Of a DNA stretch of 64,000 bases, positions 47,801-59,640 are shown piece by piece. The notes beneath the pieces are model-generated. The model searched no databases, was not told the origin of the DNA, and worked only from the letters and a program-made list of their open reading frames with translations. Each line of letters begins with the position of its first letter. The first letter of the stretch is position 1. The position numbers and the translations under genes are program-made. The stretch comes from Delphinapterus leucas (taxonomy: Eukaryota; Chordata; Mammalia; Artiodactyla; Monodontidae), in NCBI RefSeq assembly GCF_002288925.2, contig NW_022098021.1, positions 30,169,081 through 30,233,080 of the forward strand. The letters run 5' to 3'.

Positions 47801-48681
47801 CAGAGGCAGAACATTCTATGACATAAATCACAGCAAGATCCTTTTTGACCCACCTGCTAGAGAAATGGAAATAAAACCAAAAATAAACAAATGGGACCTA
47901 ATGAAACTTAAAAGCTTTTGCACAGCAAAGGAAACCATAAACAAAACCAAAAGACAACCCTCAGAATGGGAGAAAATATTTGCAAATGAAGCAACTGACA
48001 AAGGATTAATCCCCCAAATTTACAAGCAGCTCATGCAGCTCAATAACAAAAACAAACAACCCAATCCAAAAATGGGCAGAAGACCTAAATAGACATTTCT
48101 CTAAAGAAGATATACAGATTGCCAACAAACTCATGAAAGAATGCTCAACATCATTAATCATTAGAGAAATGCAAATCAAACCTATGATGAGATATCATCT
48201 CACACCGGTCAGAAGGGCCATCATTAAAAAATCTAGAAACAGTAAGTGCTGGAGAGGGTGTGGAAAAAATGGAACTCTCTTGCACTGCTGGTGGGAATGT
48301 AAATTGATACAGCCACTATGGAGAACAGTATGGAGGATCCTTAAAAAACTAAAAATTGAACTACCATACGACCCAGCAATCCCACTACTGGGCGTATACC
48401 CTGAGAAAACCATAACTCAAAAAGAGTCATGTACCAAAATGTTCATTGCATCTCTATTTACAATATCCAGCACATGGAAGCAACCTAAGTGTCCATCAAC
48501 AGATGAATGGATAAAGAAGATGTGCCACATATATACAATGGAATATTACTCAGCCATAAAAAGAAATGAAATTGAGTTATTTGTAGTGAGGTGGATGGAC
48601 CTGGAGTCTGTCATACAGAGTGAAGTAAGTCAGAAGGAGAAAAACAAATACTGTATTCTAACACATATATATGGAATCTAA
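44875..48681 (+). pseudogene. L1 ORF2 (endonuclease/reverse transcriptase), inactivated
   Basis: The ATG at 44875 gives MSIGIYI...NVNGLNAP, but codon 29 is TAG (44959-44961). Endonuclease motifs remain: GDFNTPLSPMDR near 45301-45336, and SDHNAM near 45550. The RT shows motif [12 protein letters not shown] near 46660 (Asp kept, second Asp changed to Asn), then a shift, and FADDM at 46962-46976. A Gln-rich/Asn segment near 48040 carries a further frameshift. The C-terminal frame 48133-48681 is intact, with the motif CX3CX7HX4C. About 1,270 codons fits a normal ORF2 length. Confidence 0.94.
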
Positions 48682-49144
48682 GAAAAGAAAACTGCCATGA
48701 AAAGCCTAGGGGTAGGACGGGAATAAAGACATAGACCTACTAGAGCATGGACTTGAGGATATGGGGAGGGGGAAGGGTAAGCTGTGATGAAGTGAGAGAG
48801 TGGCATGGACATATATACACTACCAAACGTAGGGTGGATAGCTAGTGGGAAGCAGCCACATGGCACAGGGAGATCAGCTAGGTGGTTTGTGACCACCTAG
48901 AGAGGTGGGATAGGGAGGGTGTGAGGGAGGGAGATGCAAGAGGGAAGAGAAATGGGGTCATATGTATATGTATAACTGTTTCACTTTGTTGTAAAGCAGA
49001 AACTAACACACCATTGTAAAACAGTTTTACTCCAATAAAGATGTTAAAATAAATAAATAAATAAAATAATAATAACTAAAAAATAAAATAAAATAATAGT
49101 AACTATGGGAAAGAATAAATAAAATAAAAAATGAGAACAGATTA

Positions 49145-52100
49145 AGGAACCTCTGAGACAACATCTAGCATACCAACATGTACGTTACAGGAGTCCCAGA
49201 AAGAGAAAAGAGAGGGAAAAGGGTCCAAATGTATGTGATGCAATTATGACTGAAAAATTCCTGAAGGTGGATAAAGAAACAGATATCCAGTTACAGGAAG
49301 CACAGTGAGTCCCAACCAAGATGAACCCAAACAGACCCACACCAAGACATATTATAATTAAAATGGAGAAAGGTAAAAATAAATGAGAAATCTAAAGGTA
49401 GCAAGAGAAAAAGTGAGTCCTATACAACAGAACCCCCCAGAAGGAGGTCAGCTGGTTTTTCTGAAGAAACTTTACAGGACAAAAGGGAGTGGCATGACAT
49501 ATTTAAAGTGCTGAAAGGGAAAAACTTACAACCTAGGATTCTCTACCCAGCAAGATTATCATTCAGAATTGAAGGAGAAAAAAATAAATTCTCAAGGAAG
49601 CAAAAACTAAAAGAGTTAATCTATACTAAAAAGACCCTAAAAGAAATATTAAAGGATATTCTTTAAGTGGAAAAGAAAAGGCTACAAGAATAAATAAGGA
49701 TTTACAGGAAATGGAAAATCCCACTAGTAAAGTCAAATATATACTAAAGGCTGTGGATCAACCACTTAAACAAGCTAGTAGAAAGATTAAAGGAAAAGAA
49801 AAATGTACAATCAAGAGTAACTATGATAAACAGTTAAAGGATAAACATGAAGATGTAAAGCACAACATCAATAGCACAAAATGTGGGAAAGAGGAGTTAA
49901 AAATGCAGTTCTTTTAGAATGCTTTTGAACTTCAATTACAGCCAGTTTAAAATAAGTAGATATAGTTATGGTTCAACATATATGAACCCCATGGTAACCA
50001 CAAACCAAAACCCTAGAGTAGATACACAAAACAAGAAAGAAAGGAACACAGGCATACCACTAATGAAAGTCATCAAATCACAAAGGAAAAAACTAAAAGA
50101 GGAATGAAAGAAGATAACTATAAAAACAATGAGAAAACAAGTAATAAAATGGCAATAAGTACATACCTATCAGTAATCACTTTAAATGTCAATGGACTAA
50201 GTGCTCCAATCAAAAGACATAAGGTGGATGATTGAATAAAATAAAATAGACCCATCTATATGCTGCTTACAAGAGGCTCACTGCAGAGCTAAAGACACAC
50301 ATAGATCAAAAGTGAGAAAATGGAGAATGATATTTCATACCAATGGAAATGGCAAGAAAGTTGGGGTAGCAATACTCATATTAGAAAAAGTGTATTTAAA
50401 AAAAAGTCTATGACAAAAGACAAAGAAGTGCATTGTATAATGATAAAGAGATCAGTAAAAAGAACAGGATACAACATTGGTTAATATATATGCACCCAGT
50501 ATAGAAACCCCTAAATATATAAAGCAAATATTAACAGACATAAATGGAAAGATTGACAATAACACAATAGTAGGTGACTTCAACACCCCACTTACATCAA
50601 TGGACAGATCATACACACAGAAAATCAATAAGGAAACAGTAATCTTAAAGGACACATTACACCAGTTGGACTTAGTAGATATCTACATGACATTCCATCC
50701 AACAACAACAGACTACCCATTCAAGTGCACATGGCACCTTCAGAATAGATCACATCTTAAGTCACAAAACAATTCTCAACAAATTTAAGAGGACAGAAAT
50801 TATATAAAGCATTTTTTCAGTGGAACAGAATAGACAGCCCAGAAATAAACCCATGCACTTATGGTCAATTAAACTACCACAAATGTTTCAAGAACATACA
50901 ATGGAGAAAAGATAGTCTCTTCAATAAGTGGTGCTGGGAAACATGCACAGTTACATGTAAAAGAATAAAATTAGAATATTTTCTCACTCCATATACAATA
51001 ATAAACTCAAAATGGATTAAAGAGTTAAATGAAAGACCAGACACCATACAATTCCTAGAAGAAACCATAGGTAGAACACTCTTTGACATAAATTGTAGCA
51101 ATACTTTTTTTGGATCTGTCTCCTAAGGCAAAGGAAACATAATCAAAAATAAACAAATGGGACCTAATTAAATTTAAAGCTTTTGTACAGCAAAGGAAAC
51201 CATGGACAAGACAAAAAGGAACTTACTGAATGGGAGGAAATATTTTCAAATGATACAACGAATAAGGGGTTAATAGCCAAAATACATAAACAGCTCATAC
51301 AACTCAATATCCAAAAAACAAGCAACTTCATAAACAAGTGGGCAGAAAACCTGAATAGGCATTTTTCCAAAGGAGATACACATATGACCAACAGGCACAT
51401 GAAAATAAGCTCAAGATCGCTACTCATCAAAGAAATACAAGTCAAAACCAAAATGAGATATCACCTCACACCTGTCAGAATGGTTAACAGCAAAAAGACC
51501 AGAAATAACAAATATTGGCCAGGACGTGGGGAAAAGGGAGCCCTAGTACACTGTTGATGGGAATGTAAATTGGTACAGCCACTAGGGAAAAAACAGTATG
51601 GTGTTGCCTAAAAAATCTAAAAATAGAATTACTATATGATCCATCAATTCCATTCCTGGGTATATATCCAGAATAAACAAAAACACTAATTTGAAAAGAT
51701 ACATGCACCTCAATGATTATAGCAGCACTATTTGCAATAGCCAAGGCATGTCAACAATCTAAGTGTCTATCAACAGATAAATGGATAAAGAAGATGTGAC
51801 ATATATATATATATATACACACACATATATATACACAATAGAATATTACTCAACCATAAAAAAGAATGAAATTTTGCCATTTGCAAGAACATGGATGGAC
51901 CAGGAGGGTATTACGCTTAGTGAAATAAGTCAGACAGAAAAAAAAACAAATACTATATGTTTTTGCTTATATGCTGAATCTATAAAATAAAACAAACAAA
52001 TGAATATATGAAACAGAAACAGACTTACAGCTATAGATAATAAACTAGTGGCTTCCAGTGGGGAGAAGGAAGAGGAAAGGGGCAAGATAGGGTATGGGAT

Positions 52101-52284
52101 TAAGAGGTACAAACTACAATTCATAAAATAAATAAGCTACAAGGATAAATTGTACAGCACAGGGAATATAGCCAATATTTTACAATAACTTTATAAAGAG
52201 TATAATCTATACAAATATTGAATCACTATGTTGTACATCTGAAACTAATATAATATTGTAAATCAACTATACTTAAAGTTTTAA
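49145..52284 (+). mobile_element. Older LINE-1, right part (ORF1 end, deleted ORF2, 3' UTR)
   Basis: The older L1 resumes directly after the TSD of the young L1. It has ORF1 end (to TAA 49664-49666, with 'gcatgacatatttaaagtgctgaaa'), an inter-ORF part, ORF2 start ATG 50149-50151, endonuclease (GDFNTPLTSMDR near 50573-50608), and the C-terminal third (50820-51990). The RT region between is missing. The 3' UTR (51991-52284) ends 'gtaaatcaactatacttaaagttttaaaa'. Confidence 0.88.
50149..51990 (+). pseudogene. ORF2 of older L1, RT domain deleted
   Basis: Frame pieces: N-terminal NVNGLSAPIKRHK then a TGA; endonuclease residues at 50477-50788; then, near 50815-50820, an abrupt join to 'ggaacagaatagacagcccagaaataaaccc', which in complete L1s lies about 0.6 kb after FADD. 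Roughly 2 kb is lost (estimated from the complete copy). The C-terminal segments at 51183-51557 and 51781-51990 show further shifts. No function possible. Confidence 0.85.
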
Positions 52285-52296
52285 AAAATGAAGATA

Positions 52297-52734
52297 GAGA
52301 AAGCACAAAAATCTCCTTATCTCTTCCCCATTCCTATCAGTTAAACAGGGAAACTGAACTTTAGTAACAACAAATGCAGGGAAATCTACACAGTGGACAT
52401 GCAATAAATCTTAATAATTGTAATGATTACCAAGAATAACATCGCCCAATATAACACCTTATTTCATACTTGCAACTGTTACTCTATAGATTTTTAAATG
52501 TTTGAAAAAATTGAATGAGCAGTATTTGCTTATGCCATATCTGAAAGAATAATAAACTGGGTTACCACAGGGTTTACTGATTCCAGAAACTGAGAATTAT
52601 TTAACTCCTTACTTATAAATGAGAGGGGAAAATGGAGAATTATATAGAAATATATTAAGTGTATTATATATGGTATGCTATACTATAATAAGTGGAATAT
52701 AGTATGCTAGATTTTATTACTGTATCAATTATGT
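52297..52734. other. Unassigned sequence
   Basis: Nothing recognised. Confidence 0.5.
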
Positions 52735-53045
52735 ATTCCCTTCTCCATAAAACCCCTTGCCATGTGACCTCCTCTTCCTTCTGTGAGAGGAATATTTCCC
52801 ACCACTTTGTTGTTATACTTTGGGATGTGAATTGACTTGTTCATTAAAGTGAGAATGAAATGGAATTATGCTTCAGAAATTACCAGCCTTTGCATATTTC
52901 CATCACAAGAACACCTTATACTAAATAAAGGTAGACACTTTAGTCTGTGCTGTGGTAGAAAGAAGGTACATGGAATAGAGACACAGGCAACCTGTATCTG
53001 ACAAGTTGTTGTAAGGCACTGAGGTTTTTTGTTTGTTTGTTTCAT
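52735..53045 (+). repeat. Possible LTR-like ancient repeat
   Basis: Weak landmarks ('ccttgccatgtgacctcct', 'gtgaattgacttgttcattaa', 'gttgttgtaaggcactgaggt') recall MaLR-type LTRs. Tentative. Confidence 0.4.
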
Positions 53046-53925
53046 TTTTTTAACAGAAGATAGAAGACTAAATTACATGCTTTTGGAAAATAATCATAAA
53101 AACATGAAAAAATAGTCCTTTTTATATTTTTGATAAGTGAGACCAAACAAAGCCTCCCAACCATCTGTACTATATCTGTCCCCTGAGATCATTGATAGCA
53201 CCAACATCTTACAAATGAAGACTTAGTTACTCCTAAGAAAAATAACTTCTTAATGATGCTGAGTTCTAAAACCTGAAATAAATGTTGCAACAGAGATTTA
53301 TGGTCACATATTTAAGCAATGGTGCAAGCAAGACTATTAACCATCTGAACTTTCTATTGGGAAAAAAATACAGCAAAAAATAAAAAGACTTCTCTGAAGA
53401 GCCAGAGGAATACATTAAGAAATAGTGTGTGCAAAGAGAACATGAAAATAGGAACACAAGTCAAGGTCTGAAATATGTGATGTTAACAGCCCATGTGCTG
53501 ATGCTGGGTTTACATACCTAGCAGGAAGCCAATGGGAGCTGTGAAACTCAGGCATCATGGTTCATTTGTAGGGTTGGCAGAATGGTAAGTCCTGAACCAA
53601 AGCAATCATCAGCAAACGTAGTCAATAAATTGCCAAAAATACTTCACAGGAAATCATTGTTAGCTCCCAGTTTAGTGCCCCAAATCTTTGGTGAATAATT
53701 TGCATTTAATAATTGACAGATATGTGTCCCATGTTGCTCTCTAATATGTTTGGAATAAACAGGTGGAAAGCCTGTTAGATCCTAAAAGAAACAAGGAAAG
53801 TTGAATCATATATATGATATACATATATATACAAATATATTTTTAGTTAAATCTGGAAATTTAACTTAAAAATACAATGAACATATTTCAAAGAATGAGC
53901 ATACTTAAAAAAATAGATTTGCCTT
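53046..53925. other. Unassigned sequence
   Basis: No gene seen. A palindrome-rich AT tract lies at about 53805-53840. Confidence 0.5.
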
Positions 53926-53929
53926 CTCA

Positions 53930-54503
53930 TGTTAGCTTTTTATTTCTGCAGTAAAAAATCACCCTAAATCTGGTGGCTTAGAACAGTACAAATTTATTGT
54001 CTCATTGTTTTGTAGGTCAGAAGTCCAGTAAGGGCCTTATTAAACTAAAATCAAGGTGTTAGCAGGGCTACATTTCTTTTGGGGGGCTATAAGGGAGAAT
54101 CCATTTCCTGCTCACTTGAATTAACAGAATTCAGTTCCTTGTGCTATAAGACTGAGGGCCATTCCCAAGTTCTTTAGGCTACTCATTCCTCCATCTTCAA
54201 AGTCCATGGCTCCTGGCCCCATCCCTCTATCTTCAAAGTCAGTGACAGCACTTTTATTCTCTATCAAGCTTTCTCCTTCTTCATTCTCTTTTCCCTAACC
54301 CCGTTGGAAAAAGTTATTCATTTTCAAGGAATCATGTGATAAACTGAGCCTTCTTGGATAATCCTCTATAATCTTACAGTCTCAAGGTCTATAACCTTAA
54401 TTACTCCTGGAAATTTCATTTTGCTATGTAATGTAATCTATTCAGGGGTTCAGGTGATTAGGATGTGGGTGTCTTTGGAGGGACAGTATTCTGCCCACCA
54501 AAC
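53930..54503 (+). mobile_element. MLT1-like LTR (ERVL-MaLR)
   Basis: Landmarks: 'tgttagctttttatttctgcagtaaaaaatcaccctaaatctggtggctta' at the left, 'aaaatcaaggtgttagcaggg', 'gttcaggtgattaggatgtggg', and the ending 'cagtattctgcccacc'. It is antisense to the fragment at 24985. No TSD was found. Confidence 0.82.
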
Positions 54504-54852
54504 CTACTAAATGGTCAATCCAGCATTCATTAAAAAGAAAAAAGAGCGAGAGAAGAAACGAATATAACTAAGACAACATTTAGGCACAGGAACTGACACT
54601 TGCCTACATCACAGGAAACCTGAAATACCAGCATGAATTTGTCGAGGTTTAGAAAGTGAAGAACTCCTTAGGTGACAAAGACTGGAGACTGACAGACACA
54701 CCTCTGCTTCTGCCTTATTCCTCCATAGCTGCCTCTATAATACAGGATCTGAAATCCAAAAACTCAAGTTTCAAATGATAGTACTCAGAATTCTGAATTT
54801 TTATCAGCCTCTACCCTAGTGTTTCTGTAAGCTTCATTTCTGGATCGCCTAC
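54504..54852. other. Unassigned sequence
   Basis: Nothing recognised. Confidence 0.5.
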
Positions 54853-54867
54853 AATAGAAGGACTTAA

Positions 54868-55075
54868 GGGCTTCCCTGGTGGTGCAGTGGTTGAGAGTCC
54901 GCCTGCCGATGCAGGGGACACGGGTTCATGCCCCGGTCCAGAAAGATCCCACATGCCGCGGAGCGGCTGGGCCCGTGAGCCATGGTCACTGATCCTGTGA
55001 GTCCGGAGCCTGTGCTCTGCAACGGGAGAGGTCACAACAGTGAGAGGCCCGCATACGGCAAAAAGAAAAAAAAAA
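54868..55075 (+). mobile_element. Short-form CHR SINE with 15-16-bp TSD
   Basis: Head 'gggcttccctggtggtgcag', box A-like 'tggtgcagtgg', box B 'ggttcatgccc' (one change from consensus), ending 'gtgagaggcccgcatacgg' and an A-tail. The TSD aatagaaggacttaa(g) is perfect at 54853-54867 and 55076-55090, with one ambiguous g. Confidence 0.95.
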
Positions 55076-55091
55076 AATAGAAGGACTTAAG

Positions 55092-57070
55092 CTTCCAAAG
55101 TGATTCTTATTCACAAAATTTTAAAATTGCTGCTACAGTAGCTAGAAATGCCTTTAGAAATCAGGGTTTTTGACAAACCATTTAAAAGCATTGAATAAAA
55201 TAGGTAAGGAAAGAGGAAAAATGCTACAGGAGTTAAAATACAGTTATGTTTACTAATTACCTCTTCCTTTTTAGTTCAATATCTAAAAAAACAAAGAAAA
55301 GATATCTTAATAAAGGACTCCAACCATTTCTGTTTACATTATACCTATCAATGAATATTTTATTTTGAGAAATTAAGTAGACTGGCCTAGTATACACTAA
55401 GATATAGTCAGTACTCTTAAAATTTTATTAATGGAGAGAAGTCTAATGATTACTAATAACTTTATTATTTTGAATTAAAAGAGTCTATTATTTTAATATT
55501 CATTTGGAGTAACTGCTAATTCTGTATTTGGACATCTAGTGGGAATGTAACACTTCAACTTTCATGTTAAAATCTTATTGATGCTTCTGATCCTAAGTAA
55601 ATAAAAAAATTAAGGTGTCTATGAAGGTAACAATTGTTTCCATCCACGTTATTTATATCACTCTTTCATAGTCCGTATCTTTGCATAGTGATGTGAAGAC
55701 CATGTGCTTAAAGATGTTTTCAAATAACTTTTTATTTCCGTTGATTTTTAAAATAATTAATGGTTATAACTAAGATCCCACTTTGGAAAAGCAGCAATAT
55801 TTTACAAACATCAGATGTCAGAGGACTTTATTTTTCAACTATAATATGATGAATTATTAGGTTGTTTGCAAAAGCAACATGAACTTACTTAGCTGCATGA
55901 CAATTAGCTTACTGATCTTTGTTCTACCTTTTCATGCAAACAAGGAACAATTTTAAGGACATTTAAAAAGCAGTAGCAAATTTTTAATATCATGTTTCTA
56001 TGCTAATAGTAAAAACAAAAATCTAATTAATTTAGCCTTGCTGCAGAACCATAGCAGAGAGATTCTAAACAGGGTGTTAATAAACAAATGCCTAGCCTTG
56101 TAAAAAGTGTCTGAGTGATCTATATATACCCACACAGCAGGCTTAGGAAAACTGTGAGGAAGGCCACAAGCCTGGACCTTCAGTTACCCTGTAAATCACT
56201 CCTGCTTCATTCTCCAGGTGATAATGGGACCAAAATGAATGAGTGGTAGCAGAACACCCAAAGGTCTGTGAAAGAAAGATACAAATAAAACTGCATAGCC
56301 TAGCTCTATCAGAGACAGCATAAAACAATAAATTTAACATCATACCTGGAGCAAATAACAAATATTGAAATTGTAGGTTTCTAGAGGCTGGTTAGAGGAA
56401 AGAGACAATATAATCTAGAAACATTCTATCAAATGTCACCATTTTAAAACTGCAAGTTTTTACATGAAGTTTGTGAGGGTGGGGGGTATTATTCAAATAC
56501 ATTTGTATCATGTTAAATTTAATTAAGATGACTTATCTTGTAAATAATTATTTTTCTTGTTCAATGGATAAATAAAATGTATATAAATCTTACCTGGTAA
56601 CAAAATTGTTACCTAAATTTTCAATTCACAAGATACCAAAAACTTTATTAATTGGTATGTTCTCTATGTTGCAAATATTTTGATATATATAATCAGGAAA
56701 CATGAAACCACAGGAATTAGGACACCATACGAAAACCAGGAATTCTGAAGGAAAAAAAAAAAAAGAGATTAAGACCAGAGGCCCTTCACAGACCCAGGAA
56801 GATAATGAGTGGTTTCTGGAACCAAGTTCTCAGCCCAGAGAATTCAATACTGTAGATGCAGAACAGATACCTGTGTTTTTAATGGCCAGCATAGTGAACA
56901 GAACCCTTTGAGTTTGATGTACAGAAATTCAGGGTTTTATGGTAGGCTTAATTAATAAGCACATCTCTGTGTTCCTACATGTGGCATAAGTCACCTAGTC
57001 AAATAATTAAAAGGTATGCTTTTAGGTAGCATTAAACAAAAATACAGTGCTCAGAAGACTCATGCTTCAG
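55092..57070. other. Unassigned AT-rich sequence
   Basis: About 2 kb with no gene or repeat recognised. Confidence 0.5.
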
Positions 57071-57079
57071 TAGCTGCCC

Positions 57080-57170
57080 CATTACATGAGGAAATCACTA
57101 TTCTCTCTGTGCCTGAGATTCCTACCTGTAAATGAGGATCAAATTCATTTGATTCAAGTGAATTCTGTCA
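57080..57170 (+). mobile_element. Possible MIR fragment
   Basis: 'tctctctgtgcctgagattcctacctgtaaatgagga' resembles the MIR segment 'tctctgtgcctcagtttcctcatctgtaaaatgagga'. Short and diverged. Confidence 0.45.
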
Positions 57171-57459
57171 AATTCATTTTAATGGACACCTTTGTTGTCC
57201 CACCCAGAATCTTTCAGATCCACTGTAGCATTTATGTATTAATTTCCTCTAGCTTTGGTATACTTTTGCTTTTCCTTACAATAGCTTATAGCTGCAACTC
57301 TTCAGAGAAGTAACCTTGGTGTCTTAGAGCCCATAGAGAGCCAGAGTTGCCTGGAGGATACAGTACATCACCCTGCATGCACAATCCTAGCATCCCTGAG
57401 ATAAGAACTGATAGGTATAGTAATATGAAAACCCAGCTTACTGAAAGCTTCCAAGGCAT

Positions 57460-57680
57460 AATTTCCCCAGCAGAGTTTCCTTGATGTATCAGGCTGAAGC
57501 TACACTCTGTGAGATTTTTCCTGAAATTTCACCCACGTCTTCTTCCTTGACTTCTTCTCTATCTGTCCTGCTTCCTCCACTCCTTCATGAGATTTGCCTG
57601 GGAAAATTTCTTTAATACATCATTTGCAGAAGAAACCTTGCCTCACTGCTTTGGGGTAGCCCAACCTAAGACACTTACAA
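57460..57680 (+). repeat. Possible LTR-like repeat end
   Basis: 'aatacatcatttgcagaagaaaccttgcctcactgctttggggtagcccaacctaagaca' recalls the 3' end of an old repeat. Family not identified. Confidence 0.4.
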
Positions 57681-57839
57681 TGCTGAGTTTTAAAATGACT
57701 CTATTTCAACACAGAAACATTTAGTGTTAGATGTGTCTCCTCAACTCTAGGACTCTACATGTACTACTTGTTCCAGAAAAGAAATAAAATATATAACTTC
57801 ACACTTTCTCTATGAAAACTGGGTAAGGTATTTTTGCTT

Positions 57840-58880
57840 GTATTTATTTGTTTGTTTTTATGGACTTTAATGAGTCCTTTACCACTTATAAAATACATGC
57901 AAGCTCTTAAAACTATAAAGCACAATGTAATTGTAGAGTATGCCTTTCCTTAGTAATATGTATTTAAGGTTCTTCCATATATTTTGGATAGCTTAAACCA
58001 TTAATAATAGCAATGAATATTATTCATTTTTAGCACTGAATAATATTCTATTGTCTGGCTGTACCACAGCTTATTTATCCATCCACTTCCTGAAGGACAT
58101 CTTGTTTGCTTCCAAGTTTTGACAATTATAAATAAAGCCACTATAAACATCTATGTGCAGTTCTTTGTGGAAACATAATTTTCAACTACTTTGGAGAAAT
58201 ATCACTGAGTGTGATTTTTGAATCATATGGTAAGAGTATGTTTAGTTTTCTAAAAAACCACAAAACTGCCTTCCAATGTGACTACACGATTTTGCATTCC
58301 CACCAGTCATGAATGTGAGTTTCTGTTGCTCTGCATCTCACCAGCATTTGGCATTGCCAGTGTTAAAGATTTTGGTCATTTTAATAGGTGTGTAGTTGTT
58401 TCTTATTGTTGTTTTCATTTTTATTTCCCTGATGACATATAATGTGGAGCATCTTTTCATATGTTTGTTGGCCATGTGTATGTCTTCATTGGTGAAATCT
58501 GTTAAGGTCTTTGGCCTAATTTTTAATTGGGTTGTTTATTTTCTTATTGTTGAGTTTTAAGAGTATTTTTTTTGTGTGTGTATTTTGGGTAATAAGCCTT
58601 TATCCAATGTGTCTTTTGCAAATATTTTCTCCCAGTCTATGACTTGTCTTCCTATTCTCTTGACATTTTATTTCACAGAGCAGAAGTTTTTAATTTTAAT
58701 GAAGTCTAGCTTATCAATTATTTCTTTCATAGATTGTGCTTTTGGTGTTATATCTAAAAAGTCATCCCCATGCCCAAGGTCATCTAGATTTTCTCTTATG
58801 TTGTCCTCTAGAAATTTTATAGTTTTGCACTTTACATTTAGGTTTATGATCCATTTTGAATTAATTTTTGTGAACTAAAA
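57840..58880 (-). mobile_element. Ancient L1 (minus strand), 5'-truncated
   Basis: Antisense L1 ORF2 landmarks: 'gaataatattctattgtctggctgtaccacag', 'cattcccaccagtcatgaatg', 'tttcatatgtttgttggccatgtgtatgtcttc', 'caaatattttctcccagtctatgacttg' and 'gatccattttgaattaatttttgt'. The left part (57840-58000) is probably its 3' UTR. Highly diverged. Confidence 0.78.
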
Positions 58881-59039
58881 ATGAACTTAAATAAAGAGCA
58901 CCTTATATAAAAACTAAAACACACACAATAAAAGAGTAGATGTTAGCTATTTTCTAATACAGTCTATTGAACAAAAAATGCCTTTTTTATTTCAAAATAG
59001 AAAATTTTAAAAAAATAATTACTTTTAAAAATAATTATA

Positions 59040-59640
59040 ACAAATTTTTATTGATCTACAAGTGTTGAGCTCAGTAATAATTGTTGGTTTTACAAGACAA
59101 TAAACTATAATTCTTTTCCCTCAAGGAAGTCCTAATCAACAAGACATTTGAATAATTCTCTAATACACTGATCAAAAATGGTTTGTACTAAGGACTGTAA
59201 GTTATTTAGAAAGAAGTAAATTATTATTCCTGGTAAGAAAAAAAAGTTTAAGGAACGCATCCTAGAAATGATAAAATATGCATACATGTCTGATTGAGTA
59301 GTATTGAATCATCTAGGAGAGGGAAAGATTTTTCCAGAAAGAGATAGCATAGGGGAAAAAAAATGTGAGAAACCTACAGTGCATATGGGAAATGTTGCTA
59401 TGTGGTTAAAACATAAGAGCATGAAGGAAGGTAGCAAAAGTTTAGAAAGGTAGATTATAAAAAAATATGTTTGATATACCAAGGAGTATGACTTTATCAT
59501 TTTGGTAATCTGAAATCATAACATATTATATTTAAAAACTTTGTAGAATCAAGAGACCTTAAATATGTTTTTAGACTAGATGGAAGAAACCAATAGAGAT
59601 ATTGTAGGTATAAGGGGTGAGGTGGAAAAAATAGTATCAG
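59040..59640 (-). mobile_element. Ancient L2-like remnant (antisense), diverged
   Basis: Same order as the segment at 5406: 'tttttattgatctacaagtgttgagc', 'ctttgattccctcaaggaagtc'-like text near 59118, then 'gagtatgactttatcattttggtaatctgaaat'. Family from memory. Confidence 0.45.

Larger units (their letters stand above)
41789..49126 (+). mobile_element. Full-length LINE-1 (plus strand), nested, 18-bp TSD
   Basis: Complete in order: 5' UTR (41789-43896), ORF1 (43897-44814), ORF2 (44875-48681), 3' UTR and A-rich tail (48682-49126). The TSD aaaaaatgagaacagatt is perfect at 41771-41788 and 49127-49144, in ORF1 of an older L1. Stop codons and shifts disable both ORFs. The tail after 'ccaataaagatg' (about 49035) runs about 90 bases and is not a simple poly-A. 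Confidence 0.97.

Noticed and set aside
53800..53845. AT-rich palindrome as a replication origin or hairpin regulator
   Set aside because: Only alternating AT steps, with no flanking motif. AT microsatellite decay explains it.
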